DNA of 64,000 bases from Reichenbachiella carrageenanivorans (lineage in GTDB: Bacteria; Bacteroidota; Bacteroidia; Cytophagales; Cyclobacteriaceae), in assembly GCF_025639805.1 (NCBI RefSeq), contig NZ_CP106735.1, positions 1,552,001-1,616,000 on the forward strand, given 5' to 3'. Under the pieces are notes generated by a model. The model worked only from the letters and a program-made list of their open reading frames with translations. It was not told the origin of the DNA and did not search any database. The stretch's first letter is position 1. Each line of letters starts with the position of its first letter. This document shows, in pieces, positions 16,719-25,825 of the stretch. The position numbers and the translations under genes are program-made.

Positions 16719-17741
16719 TTAATTTTCGCTAGCCTCTACTGGTTCTGTAGCTTCTTCTACTGTCTCTGGCTGGGGAAACATAATAGATAGTACAATAGAG
16801 AAAGTAAGCGCAGCCATGATCACGATGAACGACCAGATGATTGGAATGTGAGCATGCTCAATGCCAATCAGCTGAAAAGCTTTCTGTATGATGCTCATTT
16901 CCATCAGCATTTTCACACCGATAAAAATCAATACGACGGACAATCCTTTTTGAAGCAAATAAAACTTGTCTAAGGTGTTGGCTAATAGGAAAAACATGGC
17001 TCTGAGTCCCATGACAGCAAAAATATTTGACGTGTAGATTACAAATTCATTTTGTGTAATGGCGAAAGCCGCAGGGATAGAGTCTACTGCAAAGATCAAA
17101 TCCGTAGATTCGATTAATAAGATCACCAAAAATAGAGGTGTAAACCATAGTTTGCCATTTTCACGGAAAACAAATCTGCCACCTCGATCACTATTCGAAA
17201 TTGGAAGTATTTTTTTAGCCCATCGAGTCAATAAATTTTTTTCTGGCTCGATTTCCATATCCTCATCTTCGTTGAAGATTTTGATACCCGAGTACACGAG
17301 GAAGATACCGAAAATGTAGAGGATCCAATGGAATTCGCCAATGAGCAAGGCACCCAAAAAGATGAATATGGCTCTAAATACGATAGCTCCCAGAATACCC
17401 CAGAACAAGATGTCGTGGTAGTATTCGTCTTTTACTTTGAAATACCTTAGGATCAGGAGAATGACAAAAATATTGTCAACGGATAAGGCTTTTTCGGTTA
17501 CATAAGCAGAGAAGTACTCAAGGGCATCTTCTGGTCCACCACCAAAGAAGTAGATAAGTACTCCAAACACAGTTGATATAAAAATCCAGAAAATGGTCTG
17601 TATTAAAGCGTCTTTCTGAGTGATCTTAGCGGGGCCTTTGTGAACAAGGCCCAAATCAACGATAAGGAAGAGAATGATCACAATCCCAAATACGCTGAAA
17701 AGCAGCACTTCGTTAGTGCCCGAAAACAAATTGAGAATCAT
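16719..17741 (-). CDS. TerC/Alx-family membrane protein
   Basis: 340 residues with about nine hydrophobic helices and a charged loop in the middle. Family motifs: SVDNIFVILLI in the first half and DLIFAVDSIPAAFAIT in the second, whose Asp residues line the transport path. Members include E. coli Alx and TerC-type proteins, implicated in Mn2+ export and metal/pH homeostasis; tellurite resistance is only the historical name. The acidic C-terminal tail is cytoplasmic. It is monocistronic. No mn/yybP-ykoY riboswitch could be made out in the 115-base upstream gap. Confidence 0.92.
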   Translation of the reverse strand: MILNLFSGTNEVLLFSVFGIVIILFLIVDLGLVHKGPAKITQKDALIQTIFWIFISTVFGVLIYFFGGGPEDALEYFSAYVTEKALSVDNIFVILLILRYFKVKDEYYHDILFWGILGAIVFRAIFIFLGALLIGEFHWILYIFGIFLVYSGIKIFNEDEDMEIEPEKNLLTRWAKKILPISNSDRGGRFVFRENGKLWFTPLFLVILLIESTDLIFAVDSIPAAFAITQNEFVIYTSNIFAVMGLRAMFFLLANTLDKFYLLQKGLSVVLIFIGVKMLMEMSIIQKAFQLIGIEHAHIPIIWSFIVIMAALTFSIVLSIMFPQPETVEEATEPVEASEN

Positions 17742-17856
17742 GGATATGTTTATCTTGGTGGTTTTTTAAAAAATTGTTAATTGATAGTATCAACTAACAA
17801 GCCGCAAAGGAAATGATTATCAGGCATATAATAAAATTTATATCTGATAAGTATCC

Positions 17857-19644
17857 TTAATGAACCAGTTGTAAATTAACTAAATGGTGATATGTGCCCT
17901 TTACGTTATCTATCAACTCATTATGAGCTCCTGATTCTTTGATGCAGCCACTTTCGATTACGTAAATTCTGTCCACTTCTTTGATGGTGGCGAGCCTGTG
18001 AGCTATGATTAGCGTGGTACGTCCTTTCATTAGCTCATTGAGAGCCAGCTGTACTTGTTGTTCAGATTCAGCATCCAGCGAGCTAGTAGCCTCGTCCAGA
18101 ATCAAGATGGCTGGATCTTTCAATATCGTACGAGCGATGGCTATTCGCTGTCTCTGCCCGCCCGATAGTTTTACGCCTCGTTCTCCTACCAGTGTATCAA
18201 AGCCTTCAGGAAAAGACTGTATAAAGTCTAGTGCATGTGCTTTTTGGGCTGCTGCTTCTATCTCTTCTTGACTAGCGTCTAATTTGCCATAGGCAATGTT
18301 TTCACGAATGGTGCCGCCAAAAAGAATGACTTCTTGTGGTACGATCCCGATATTCTTTCTATAATCAGACAAGTCATAAGTAGAGATGTCTTGGCCGTCT
18401 ACTTTTACGCTTCCGCTAAAACCATCGTAGAGACGCATGAGTAAATGAGCAATAGTAGACTTGCCAGCTCCACTTTTGCCTACCAAGGCTACTTTTTCAC
18501 CTGCAGCGACTTGCATAGACAAGCCATGCAATACAGGCATGTCCATACGACTGGGGTATTGAAAATTTACTTGCTCGAAAGAGATATTACCACTTAGCCT
18601 AGGAGTGGTGTTATTTTCAGATTCTTCTGTTTCGGATGATTCTTCGTGGATTTCTAAGATTCGCTCAGAAGCGCCTATTGCTCGCTGTATCTGGCCAAAC
18701 AAATCGCCGATTCCTGCAATAGATCCACCAATGAAAGCTGTGTAGAATGCGAATGAAATCAAATCACCAACGGACATTTCACCTTTTTGCAATAACAGGG
18801 CTCCGTACCACATGATAGCCACCATTCCGCCGAAGAGTGCAAAAATGATAAACGAGATAAAGCCAGCTCTATAAGTGGCTGCTTTTAGTGCTGTGGTTAC
18901 TACTTGTTTGAGTGATTTTTGATACCTCAATTTTTCGAATAGCTCGTTGGTAAACGATTTGACAGCCAGAATAGATTGGAAGGTTTCCTCTACGATAGTG
19001 GACGAATGTGCGAGTTCGTCTTGCGACTGGCGAGAGAGCTTTCTGATTTTTTTGCCAAAAAGCATAGCTGAAATGATCAATACAGGAAAAGTAGCCAACA
19101 TGAATATACTCAACGCAGGGGTGTTGATAAATATCATAGCGATACCTACAGCCAGTGTCACTACTTGTCGGATTACTTCTGCTAGTGTAGTAGAAAAAGT
19201 AGTTTGAAGTAGCGTGACATCAGAAGACATTCTGCTCATCAAATCTCCAGTGCGGTGCTTGTCGAAAAAAGAGATGGGTAGGTAAAGAATTTTTTTATAT
19301 AACCCAAATCGTACATCAGCCATGGCGTTTTCGCTTACTTGAGCAAAAAGATAGACTCTGAAAAATGAGAAAATACCTTGTAGAAAAAGTATGCCGACTA
19401 GGCTTAACGCAATGCTATTGATGTCGTTGAGCATCCAAGTGCCTTCGCCAGAGGCCACATCGATTAGCTTGCCAGCGATCAGAGGAAAAGCCAACAATAA
19501 GAAACTACCTAATACCAAAAATACGAGCCCAATGATAAATTTGGTCTTGTAGGGGAGCAGATAGCGAAAAATGCCATAAAGTTTACCGAAGTTCTCTTTA
19601 TTCAATGCTCGCTTATCTTCTGCTTTTATTTTTTCCTTGGCCAT
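17857..19644 (-). CDS. ABC exporter, fused permease-ATPase (MsbA/LmrA type)
   Basis: 595 residues. A type I exporter membrane domain with six helices (about 35-335) is followed by an ATPase: Walker A GKSGAGKST around 390, Q-loop, signature LSGGQRQR, Walker B AILILDEATSSLD and H-loop IAHRLAT. It functions as a homodimer or heterodimer exporting lipids, drugs or peptides; the substrate is not shown by sequence. A highly charged N-terminus precedes helix 1. A good promoter lies just upstream. Confidence 0.93.
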   Translation of the reverse strand: MAKEKIKAEDKRALNKENFGKLYGIFRYLLPYKTKFIIGLVFLVLGSFLLLAFPLIAGKLIDVASGEGTWMLNDINSIALSLVGILFLQGIFSFFRVYLFAQVSENAMADVRFGLYKKILYLPISFFDKHRTGDLMSRMSSDVTLLQTTFSTTLAEVIRQVVTLAVGIAMIFINTPALSIFMLATFPVLIISAMLFGKKIRKLSRQSQDELAHSSTIVEETFQSILAVKSFTNELFEKLRYQKSLKQVVTTALKAATYRAGFISFIIFALFGGMVAIMWYGALLLQKGEMSVGDLISFAFYTAFIGGSIAGIGDLFGQIQRAIGASERILEIHEESSETEESENNTTPRLSGNISFEQVNFQYPSRMDMPVLHGLSMQVAAGEKVALVGKSGAGKSTIAHLLMRLYDGFSGSVKVDGQDISTYDLSDYRKNIGIVPQEVILFGGTIRENIAYGKLDASQEEIEAAAQKAHALDFIQSFPEGFDTLVGERGVKLSGGQRQRIAIARTILKDPAILILDEATSSLDAESEQQVQLALNELMKGRTTLIIAHRLATIKEVDRIYVIESGCIKESGAHNELIDNVKGTYHHLVNLQLVH

Positions 19645-19664
19645 AGCAATTCTTAAAATGTGCG

Positions 19665-19695
19665 CAAATTTATCTTGCCAGACTCACACGTCCAA
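19665..19695 (-). promoter_or_regulatory. Promoter of the ABC exporter gene
   Basis: On the minus strand TTG (19695-19693), 20 bases, then TAAATTTG (19672-19665): a full match to the Bacteroidota consensus, with the same 20-base spacing as the feoA promoter. The ATG is 20 bases downstream. Confidence 0.7.
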
Positions 19696-19765
19696 CCTTT
19701 TGTGGAAAGAGCTCAACCTATATGACAACTATCAGCTTGGTCTACAGTTTTTATAGGGGTTCTAT

Positions 19766-19773
19766 TATCTTAG
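19766..19773 (+). promoter_or_regulatory. -7 element TATCTTAG, 4 nt before the LOG-family ATG
   Basis: One mismatch to TAnnTTTG; it ends exactly 4 bases before ATG 19778, so transcription would start at or next to the start codon. Confidence 0.45.
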
Positions 19774-19777
19774 TTAG

Positions 19778-20359
19778 ATGAAAAGTATTTGTGTGTATTG
19801 TGGCTCTTCGCCTGGTCATGACGATCAGTACAAAGAGGCGGCCGTAGCATTGGGTCGTACATTCGCTGAAGAAAACATCAGGCTGGTGTATGGTGGTGCC
19901 AAGATCGGTATTATGGGAGCTGTTGCTAAAGCCTGTTTGGATCATGGTGGGGTAGTGACGGGCATCATTCCTGGCTTTTTGGATAAGGTGGAAATCACCA
20001 ACACGGAAGTGACGGAGCTTATTCAAACCAATAATATGCATGAACGGAAAACGGCCATGGTGGAAAAATCTGATGGTTTTATAGCCATGCCGGGAGGCTT
20101 TGGTACGTTGGAGGAGCTGGCCGAAGTCATGACTTGGGCGCAGTTGGGTTTGGTCAAAAAACCAATTGGTATCCTCAATGTAAATGGTTTTTATGATCGA
20201 TTGTTAGAGTTATTTAAGCACATGCACCAGGAGGGGTTTGTAAAATCGGCTAATTTAGAACTGTTTGTAGTGGATGATCACGTGGAAGGTTTGCTGACTA
20301 AAATGAAACGCTTTCAAGCTGATGATTCCTCTTTCGAGCAAAAACTTGGACTCACTTGA
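19778..20359 (+). CDS. LOG-family nucleotide phosphoribohydrolase
   Basis: 193 residues, a Rossmann-type lysine-decarboxylase-like fold. N-terminal VYCGSSPG, YGGAKIGIMG and the family signature PGGFGTLEE (105-113) with downstream MTWAQLG are all present. LOG enzymes release ribose 5-phosphate from (cytokinin) nucleoside monophosphates; in bacteria they commonly act on AMP-like nucleotides. Cytoplasmic and probably monocistronic. The true substrate in this organism is not evident. Confidence 0.9.
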   Translation: MKSICVYCGSSPGHDDQYKEAAVALGRTFAEENIRLVYGGAKIGIMGAVAKACLDHGGVVTGIIPGFLDKVEITNTEVTELIQTNNMHERKTAMVEKSDGFIAMPGGFGTLEELAEVMTWAQLGLVKKPIGILNVNGFYDRLLELFKHMHQEGFVKSANLELFVVDDHVEGLLTKMKRFQADDSSFEQKLGLT

Positions 20360-20433
20360 TTTTGAGTTGAACTCATCAAGTAGTAAATTAGATTTAGCGC
20401 TATGAGAAAATTTACTAACCTATATGACCTACT

Positions 20434-21708
20434 GTGCGCGAATCCTTCTTACATTTTATCTGGCAATTTCAAAAATTCAACACCATTGAGCTGACTACTC
20501 ACGACGGGCTGTCTGTGCAGATTTATGCCATAGGCCACTACAATACGAACGCAGGGCCAGATTTCTTAAACGCCAAACTATTGATCGACGACATTATGTG
20601 GTATGGACATATAGAGCTCCATATTAGGTCTTCGGATTGGAACAAGCATAAGCATCAACACGACGAGGCTTATAATAATGTGGTACTACATGTAGTCTGG
20701 GAGCACGATATCGAGGTGCAAAGTGTGAATGGTGCCAGCCTGCCAGTTTTAGAATTGCAAGACCGCATTCACCCAGAGTTGTTGAGAAAGTGCAATCAGT
20801 TGATCAAAAGCCCAGAGCAGATTCCATGTGCAGCACAGTTTGGACGAGTCAGGGATATTGACAAACTAAGCATGCTAGACCAAATGGGTGTACAACGCTT
20901 GAAGCAAAAATCAGAAGTGATTCTAAACCTTTTAGAAAAAAATAAAGGCAGCTGGGAAGAAACCACTTATCAGTTGCTCGCCAAGAATTTTGGTTTTAAA
21001 ACCAACGACGAACCATTTTTGAAGTTGGCTCAATCACTTCATCACAAGACACTGATCAAGCACGCTGGGCAACCATTGCCAGTGGCTGCGTTGATCTTTG
21101 GCATGGCAGGTTTTCTGCATGGTGATTTGGATACTTACGGCCACGAACTAAACAAAGAATATGACTACTTGTCGAAAAAATATAAGCTACAGGGATTTGA
21201 ATTGCTCCAAGCGGAGTGGAAATATCTGCGGCTGAGGCCTGGCAATTTCCCCACAGTGAGACTTGCTCAGTTTGCTGCTTTCATGACTCGAAATGTGAAG
21301 TGTTTTGACCAGTTTATTCATTACCAAAAAACAAAGGATCTTTTGACCCTTTTTGAAGTAGATGTAGATGATTATTGGCAGCAGCATTATGATTTTGGAA
21401 AAGCTAGTAATCGCAGCCAGAACGCCATGGGCAAATCCAGTATCGACCTGATCCTGATCAATACCGTAGCCCCACTACTCGCCTCCTACTCACAGTATAC
21501 CGATGAGATTAGTTTTATGGACAAGGCGATTGATTTGCTGCAAACAGTGAAGGCCGAACGAAATCATATCCTTACGATGTGGGGGGAGCTGGGTTTTCAG
21601 GTCAAAGATGCTTTCGATTCTCAAGCCCTTATCGAATTGCGAAACGAGTTTTGTTTGAAAAAGAAGTGTCTATCCTGTAAAATTGGGGTCAACTTGATTA
21701 ATAGTTAG
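20434..21708 (+). CDS. DUF2851 family protein
   Basis: 424 residues beginning at GTG 20434 (RESFLHFIWQF); an in-frame stop 9 bases upstream leaves no longer start. It shows the family landmarks FLHFIWQF, AGPDFLNAKL, WYGHIELHIRSSDWNKHKHQHD and VVLHVVWEHD, rich in His and Trp. A Cys-rich end (KKKCLSCKIG) suggests a metal site. The function of DUF2851 is unknown. Cytoplasmic. Confidence 0.83.
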   Translation: MRESFLHFIWQFQKFNTIELTTHDGLSVQIYAIGHYNTNAGPDFLNAKLLIDDIMWYGHIELHIRSSDWNKHKHQHDEAYNNVVLHVVWEHDIEVQSVNGASLPVLELQDRIHPELLRKCNQLIKSPEQIPCAAQFGRVRDIDKLSMLDQMGVQRLKQKSEVILNLLEKNKGSWEETTYQLLAKNFGFKTNDEPFLKLAQSLHHKTLIKHAGQPLPVAALIFGMAGFLHGDLDTYGHELNKEYDYLSKKYKLQGFELLQAEWKYLRLRPGNFPTVRLAQFAAFMTRNVKCFDQFIHYQKTKDLLTLFEVDVDDYWQQHYDFGKASNRSQNAMGKSSIDLILINTVAPLLASYSQYTDEISFMDKAIDLLQTVKAERNHILTMWGELGFQVKDAFDSQALIELRNEFCLKKKCLSCKIGVNLINS

Positions 21709-21711
21709 CCC

Positions 21712-22947
21712 TTGGCCATAGCCCTTATTTATATTTTCAATAGTATTCTGCTCATTGGTTTCAGCTATTGGCACTTTTTGAGCTATGATCAAAGTCCAAT
21801 TCGTAGTCATTTTTGGCCTGCGTGGTTGTTCAAAATTTGTAGTGGGCTATTCTTAGGAGGCTTGTTTTATGGGTACTATCAGAGTGGAGACACGATACAT
21901 TTTTATGAGCAAGCTAGTCGCTTGGCTCAATTAGACCCTGTAGCATTTTTTGAGGCCATTACTCAAGGCACAGTTCCCAGCCAATCGGTTCGAGCAATAT
22001 ACTTTGTGAGAATAGTAGCCGTAGTCAAATGGCTGACGCATGCAGACTATTGGTTGCTTTCGGTTTATTTTTCGTTTGCTAGCTTTTGTGGTGCCACTTT
22101 ACTTGTCGATCAGTTGGTACGGTGGCGAGCGGACCTGAAGATACCAGCGATTGTTGCGTTTTTATATTTTCCATCTATAGTTTTCTGGTCTTCTGGGTTG
22201 CTCAAAGAGAGTTTAGCTTTTGCCGCAGTATCTGTTTTGATCGGTTGTTTTCTGGCTTGGCAACAAACGAAGAAATTTTCTTTTGGGTCATTTTTATTGA
22301 GTGTGTTGGCGTTGGCCATTATCGTTTGGATCAAATACTATGTAGCTGCAGTACTTATTCCATTATTGATTTATCTGGTTTTGTATCATATTCCTTTCGG
22401 GAAAAAATGGATTGAATTCTCGTTGTGGCAAAGAACAGGAATCTTGACGTTAGCTTTGGTATTGCCTGTACTAGGATTTCTACAATGGCTAAGTCCTAAC
22501 CTGAGTATGTCTAGACTTTGGCTTGTGATGCAGGAAAATCATGAGGCTTATATCCAGCTAGCTCCACATGGTGCCGTGTACACCTTATCTTGGTTTGATA
22601 ATGGATGGGATCTCTTTGTCAATATGCCTTATTTATGGTTTTCGGGTTTGTTTCGCCCAGTGTTAGGCGAAGATTTTTCCTTCCCTGCGGTGTTGGCTAG
22701 TTTAGAAAATTTAGCCCTTCTTATCGGTGCGGTGTTGGCTTTGTTGATGGTCGCCAAAAAGAAGAAAATGCCGTGGACAGCAGAGAGGTTGGCAACAGTC
22801 ATATATGTAACTGTACTGGCTATTTTTCTCTCCTACTCAGCACCCAATTTGGGTACCTTGGCCCGATTCAAAATCTACTATGCCCCATTTGTAGTTTTGT
22901 GGATAGTGTATCAATTACAATCCTTTAAGCTTTTCCGAAAGGATTAA
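21712..22947 (+). CDS. Polytopic membrane protein, GT-C glycosyltransferase-like
   Basis: 411 residues with about ten hydrophobic helices. It begins at TTG 21712, 3 bases after and in the same frame as the DUF2851 stop; no ATG is available before the first helix. An early loop has the short motif YYQSGDTIHFYEQA, like the acidic first-loop site of GT-C (PMT-type) glycosyltransferases, and later FPSIVFWSSGLLKES, a stretch found in Bacteroidota surface-polysaccharide membrane proteins. A transferase using lipid-linked sugars is possible but not shown. A NeuD-like acyltransferase gene follows. Confidence 0.7.
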   Translation: MAIALIYIFNSILLIGFSYWHFLSYDQSPIRSHFWPAWLFKICSGLFLGGLFYGYYQSGDTIHFYEQASRLAQLDPVAFFEAITQGTVPSQSVRAIYFVRIVAVVKWLTHADYWLLSVYFSFASFCGATLLVDQLVRWRADLKIPAIVAFLYFPSIVFWSSGLLKESLAFAAVSVLIGCFLAWQQTKKFSFGSFLLSVLALAIIVWIKYYVAAVLIPLLIYLVLYHIPFGKKWIEFSLWQRTGILTLALVLPVLGFLQWLSPNLSMSRLWLVMQENHEAYIQLAPHGAVYTLSWFDNGWDLFVNMPYLWFSGLFRPVLGEDFSFPAVLASLENLALLIGAVLALLMVAKKKKMPWTAERLATVIYVTVLAIFLSYSAPNLGTLARFKIYYAPFVVLWIVYQLQSFKLFRKD

Positions 22948-22960
22948 TTGGTCTTTTATC

Positions 22961-22968
22961 TACCTTTG
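22961..22968 (+). promoter_or_regulatory. -7 element TACCTTTG, 4 nt before the NeuD-like ATG
   Basis: A full TAnnTTTG match overlapping the region after the previous stop. Only 4 bases separate it from ATG 22973, predicting a leaderless transcript. Confidence 0.55.
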
Positions 22969-22972
22969 CGCC

Positions 22973-23611
22973 ATGGAAAATCCCGTAATCATATTTGGCA
23001 CTGGCGGACTCGGTAGAGCCGCACTCGAAATCTTTGAATCTAATGGCAATGTCGTGTACGGTTTTCTCGACGACGACAAAAAATTGCACAATACTGACAT
23101 TGATAATATTCCAGTATTGGGAAGTACGACAGATCAGGGTTTTTTGAAGTTGATAGGCCAAAAATGTGAAGCCTTTGTGGCTACAGACGACAGCAAAGAA
23201 AAGCAGTCGATTGCCAAAGTGCTGATCGAAAAGCGCAAGGTGATGCCTACCAATGCCATTCACCCTTCGGCATACATTGCCAAATCTGCGGTGCTAGGCC
23301 ATGGCAACTTTATCAATGCCAACGTGACCCTGGGTGCAGGATCGGATATTTCCAACCACTGCATACTGCATAGCGGGTGCACCGTAGATCACGATGCCAA
23401 ATTGGGTGACTTTGTGCAGGTAGGAGCAGGAGCCACGGTCAGTGCCCATGTGGAGCTGGGAGAAAATGCATTTGTTGGGGCAGGAGCTGTGATCATCACT
23501 GGGGTGAAAATAGGTAAAAATGCTCGAGTAGGAGCAGGCTCTGTAGTGATCGCCGATGTGGCCAAAGGAGAAACCGTATTTGGTAACCCCGCAGTGAAGA
23601 TTGAGCAGTAA
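22973..23611 (+). CDS. NeuD/PglD-type sugar O- or N-acyltransferase
   Basis: 212 residues. The N-terminal nucleotide-sugar-like Rossmann part (IIFGTGGLGRAALEIFE, YGFLDDD) is followed from about residue 95 by left-handed beta-helix hexapeptide repeats (AVLGHGNFINANVTLGAGSDISNHCILHS region, AFVGAGAVI, ARVGAGSVV), with the catalytic His likely in VDHDAKLGD. Such trimeric enzymes acetylate sialic acid or UDP-amino sugars for surface glycans. With the upstream GT-C-like membrane protein it hints at a glycan-decoration role. No sialic acid synthesis genes are near. Confidence 0.87.
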   Translation: MENPVIIFGTGGLGRAALEIFESNGNVVYGFLDDDKKLHNTDIDNIPVLGSTTDQGFLKLIGQKCEAFVATDDSKEKQSIAKVLIEKRKVMPTNAIHPSAYIAKSAVLGHGNFINANVTLGAGSDISNHCILHSGCTVDHDAKLGDFVQVGAGATVSAHVELGENAFVGAGAVIITGVKIGKNARVGAGSVVIADVAKGETVFGNPAVKIEQ

Positions 23612-23754
23612 GAGGAATTTTCATGTAGTAAGAAAGGAGTTCTTTTTGTTCACCAATTCATAAGGTGTATGGGTAGCTTTCTTTAATGTCAGATTGAGAT
23701 GGGCTGAAACTCAATATTCATTATCTTTTCAGGAAATAAATCTTCTCGCAAAGT

Positions 23755-24612
23755 ATGTCCCAAATCTCCGAAACAGACCTGATTCTCAATTCAGACGGCA
23801 GCGTGTATCACTTGCACCTAAAGCCTGAAGACATCACCCAAACGATCCTGACCGTAGGCGATCCCGAGCGAGTGGAAAAGATTACGGCAAACTTTGACAG
23901 CGTTTCTTTCAAAAAGAAAAGTAGGGAATTTGTCACCCACAGAGGCGTGTGTCATGGCAAGGAATTGACCGTGATGAGTACTGGTATGGGCACCGATAAT
24001 ATTGAAATATTCATGAATGAGTTGGATGCGCTGGTCAATGTAGATCTCCGTACCCGTACCATCAAAGAAGAAAAAACCAGTCTCAATATCATCCGAATAG
24101 GCACGTCGGGTAGCTTGCAGGAAGATCTCCCTGTGGGGGCGCTATTGGCTTCTGATTATGCTGTGGGGCTAGACACACTTATGTGTTATTATGATTTGTC
24201 GCAGACGGCTCATGAGCAAGAGATCTCCTTCCATCTCCAAGAGGCAACAGGTTTGCCCTTTGCCCCGTATGCAGTAGCTGGGTCGAGCAAACTTCGAGAG
24301 CAATTGGCCTTTGATATGGTGATTGGAAATACTGCTACTTGCCCTGGGTTCTACGGGCCACAGGGGAGAAAACTGAGAGCGAAGAATGCCATGCCCGAAT
24401 TTATGGAAGTACTTAATGCGTTCCGACAGGCAGATTTCAGACTCACTAATTTCGAAATGGAGACCGCTGGCTATTATGCCATGGGAAGGTTGTTGGGACA
24501 TGAAGTACTCAGCCTGAATGCCATTCTTGCCAATCGTGTTACTCAGGAGTTTGCCGCCAATCCAGACCAAATAGTAGGTGATTTAATTCAAAAAGTGTTA
24601 GAAAGAATATGA
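23755..24612 (+). CDS. Nucleoside phosphorylase (uridine phosphorylase-like)
   Basis: 285 residues of the PNP/UDP family: GDPERV (35-40) for phosphate binding, [20 protein letters not shown] and the purine/pyrimidine-site [12 protein letters not shown]. It cleaves nucleosides with phosphate for salvage; the arrangement is nearest to uridine phosphorylase-like members, but base preference is not certain. Its stop overlaps the next ATG by 4 bases (ATGA). Confidence 0.88.
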   Translation: MSQISETDLILNSDGSVYHLHLKPEDITQTILTVGDPERVEKITANFDSVSFKKKSREFVTHRGVCHGKELTVMSTGMGTDNIEIFMNELDALVNVDLRTRTIKEEKTSLNIIRIGTSGSLQEDLPVGALLASDYAVGLDTLMCYYDLSQTAHEQEISFHLQEATGLPFAPYAVAGSSKLREQLAFDMVIGNTATCPGFYGPQGRKLRAKNAMPEFMEVLNAFRQADFRLTNFEMETAGYYAMGRLLGHEVLSLNAILANRVTQEFAANPDQIVGDLIQKVLERI

Positions 24613-24953
24613 ATGAAGGATTGATCAGTTGGGATGATTTTGAAAAAATAGATCTGCGAGTAGGGACTATCCTTACCGCAGCGCCATACCCTGAGGCACG
24701 AAAACCTGCTTACAAACTGACGGTAGATTTGGGAGACGAAATAGGAGTGAAAAAATCCAGTGCTCAGATTACGGCGCACTATTCTTTAGACGAGCTGGTA
24801 GGGCAGCAGGTAATCTGTGTGGTCAACTTTCCTCCAAGACAAATTGGGAAATTTATGTCTGAGATATTAGTCACTGGCTTTGCCGATGAAAAAGGAGATA
24901 TTGTACTCTCCACGGTAGAGCGCAAACTACCCAATGGCGCTAGACTTTGCTGA
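24609..24953 (+). CDS. CsaA-type tRNA-binding domain protein
   Basis: 114 residues, a stand-alone OB-fold tRNA-binding domain: [52 protein letters not shown] and the closing LPNGARLC. CsaA-like proteins bind tRNA and have been reported to act as export-related chaperones. It overlaps the preceding gene by 4 bases and the following by 1 (TGATG), so it is translationally coupled on both sides. Confidence 0.9.
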   Translation: MNEGLISWDDFEKIDLRVGTILTAAPYPEARKPAYKLTVDLGDEIGVKKSSAQITAHYSLDELVGQQVICVVNFPPRQIGKFMSEILVTGFADEKGDIVLSTVERKLPNGARLC

Positions 24954-25825
24954 TGGCCGACGGGTTGCAATATCGAACGCTTACACCAAAAGACTTGGTA
25001 CAAATGCACCGCTCTTTTGTAGAAGCATTTTCGTCTTATCAGGTCAGTATGAAAATATCAAAAGAAGCGTTTGACGATCGAATGCTGAACAAACTCAATA
25101 TTCGATTTGACCTATCACCGGGTATATTCTCAGGAGACAAATTGGTTGCTTTTATTTTTCAGTCAGTCAATGCATATGAGGGAGAACTAACGGCTTATAA
25201 TGGTGGGACAGGAGTTATTCCTGGTTATACAGGTCAGGGACTTGCAGCCACAATGTATGAGTATATTTTTCCTAAGCTCAAAAAAGAAGGAATAGAGAAG
25301 TGTGTGCTCGAGGTGCTAAGAGACAATGCTTCTGCCATACGGTCTTATCAGAAAGCGGGCTTCGAGCAGGTCAAGCTTTTTCAGTGTTTGATGCTCAAAG
25401 ATGGTGTACTCAAGACGACGGCTAATCAAAAAATAAGAGTACAGGAGGTGTCTGATTTTATGGTTGCCGAGTATGCAGCACTAGCCACAATCAAGGCTAG
25501 TTGGCTAGATGAGTTGTCCCAAATCAAATATCATTTATCGAAGGAAACTATATTGGAACATCGTGTCGAGGGTAGGCTATTGGGTTATCTTATTTTTCAG
25601 CCTGTCAACGGGCGAATCGCACATCTTGCAGTGAGGTCAGATCAGAGGGGTAAGGGGATAGCTACCGCACTAGTGACCCGCGCTCATATATTAAGCGAAA
25701 GTAAAACACTTTCTATACTGAATATAGAAATGAAGGAAGAGGGCGTGATTAATTTTTTCATGAAGCTAGGTTTTCAACGAGATCTTCAGCAATTTGAAAT
25801 GCAAAAAACACTGATAGATGTCTAG
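24953..25825 (+). CDS. Protein with two GNAT acetyltransferase domains
   Basis: 291 residues from ATG 24953, which overlaps the CsaA-like stop by one base. A first GNAT domain (about 1-145) has the acetyl-CoA loop VIPGYTGQGLA and ASAIRSYQKAGFEQ; the second (about 150-291) has HLAVRSDQRGKGIATAL. Both loops keep the Q/R-x-x-G-x-G/A pattern. Substrates are unknown. The overlap of 8 bases with the EcsC gene continues the coupled chain. Confidence 0.87.
   Translation: MADGLQYRTLTPKDLVQMHRSFVEAFSSYQVSMKISKEAFDDRMLNKLNIRFDLSPGIFSGDKLVAFIFQSVNAYEGELTAYNGGTGVIPGYTGQGLAATMYEYIFPKLKKEGIEKCVLEVLRDNASAIRSYQKAGFEQVKLFQCLMLKDGVLKTTANQKIRVQEVSDFMVAEYAALATIKASWLDELSQIKYHLSKETILEHRVEGRLLGYLIFQPVNGRIAHLAVRSDQRGKGIATALVTRAHILSESKTLSILNIEMKEEGVINFFMKLGFQRDLQQFEMQKTLIDV

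Noticed and set aside
17742..17856. Manganese (yybP-ykoY) riboswitch upstream of the TerC/Alx gene
   Set aside because: The gap is only 115 bases and the conserved loops could not be found.
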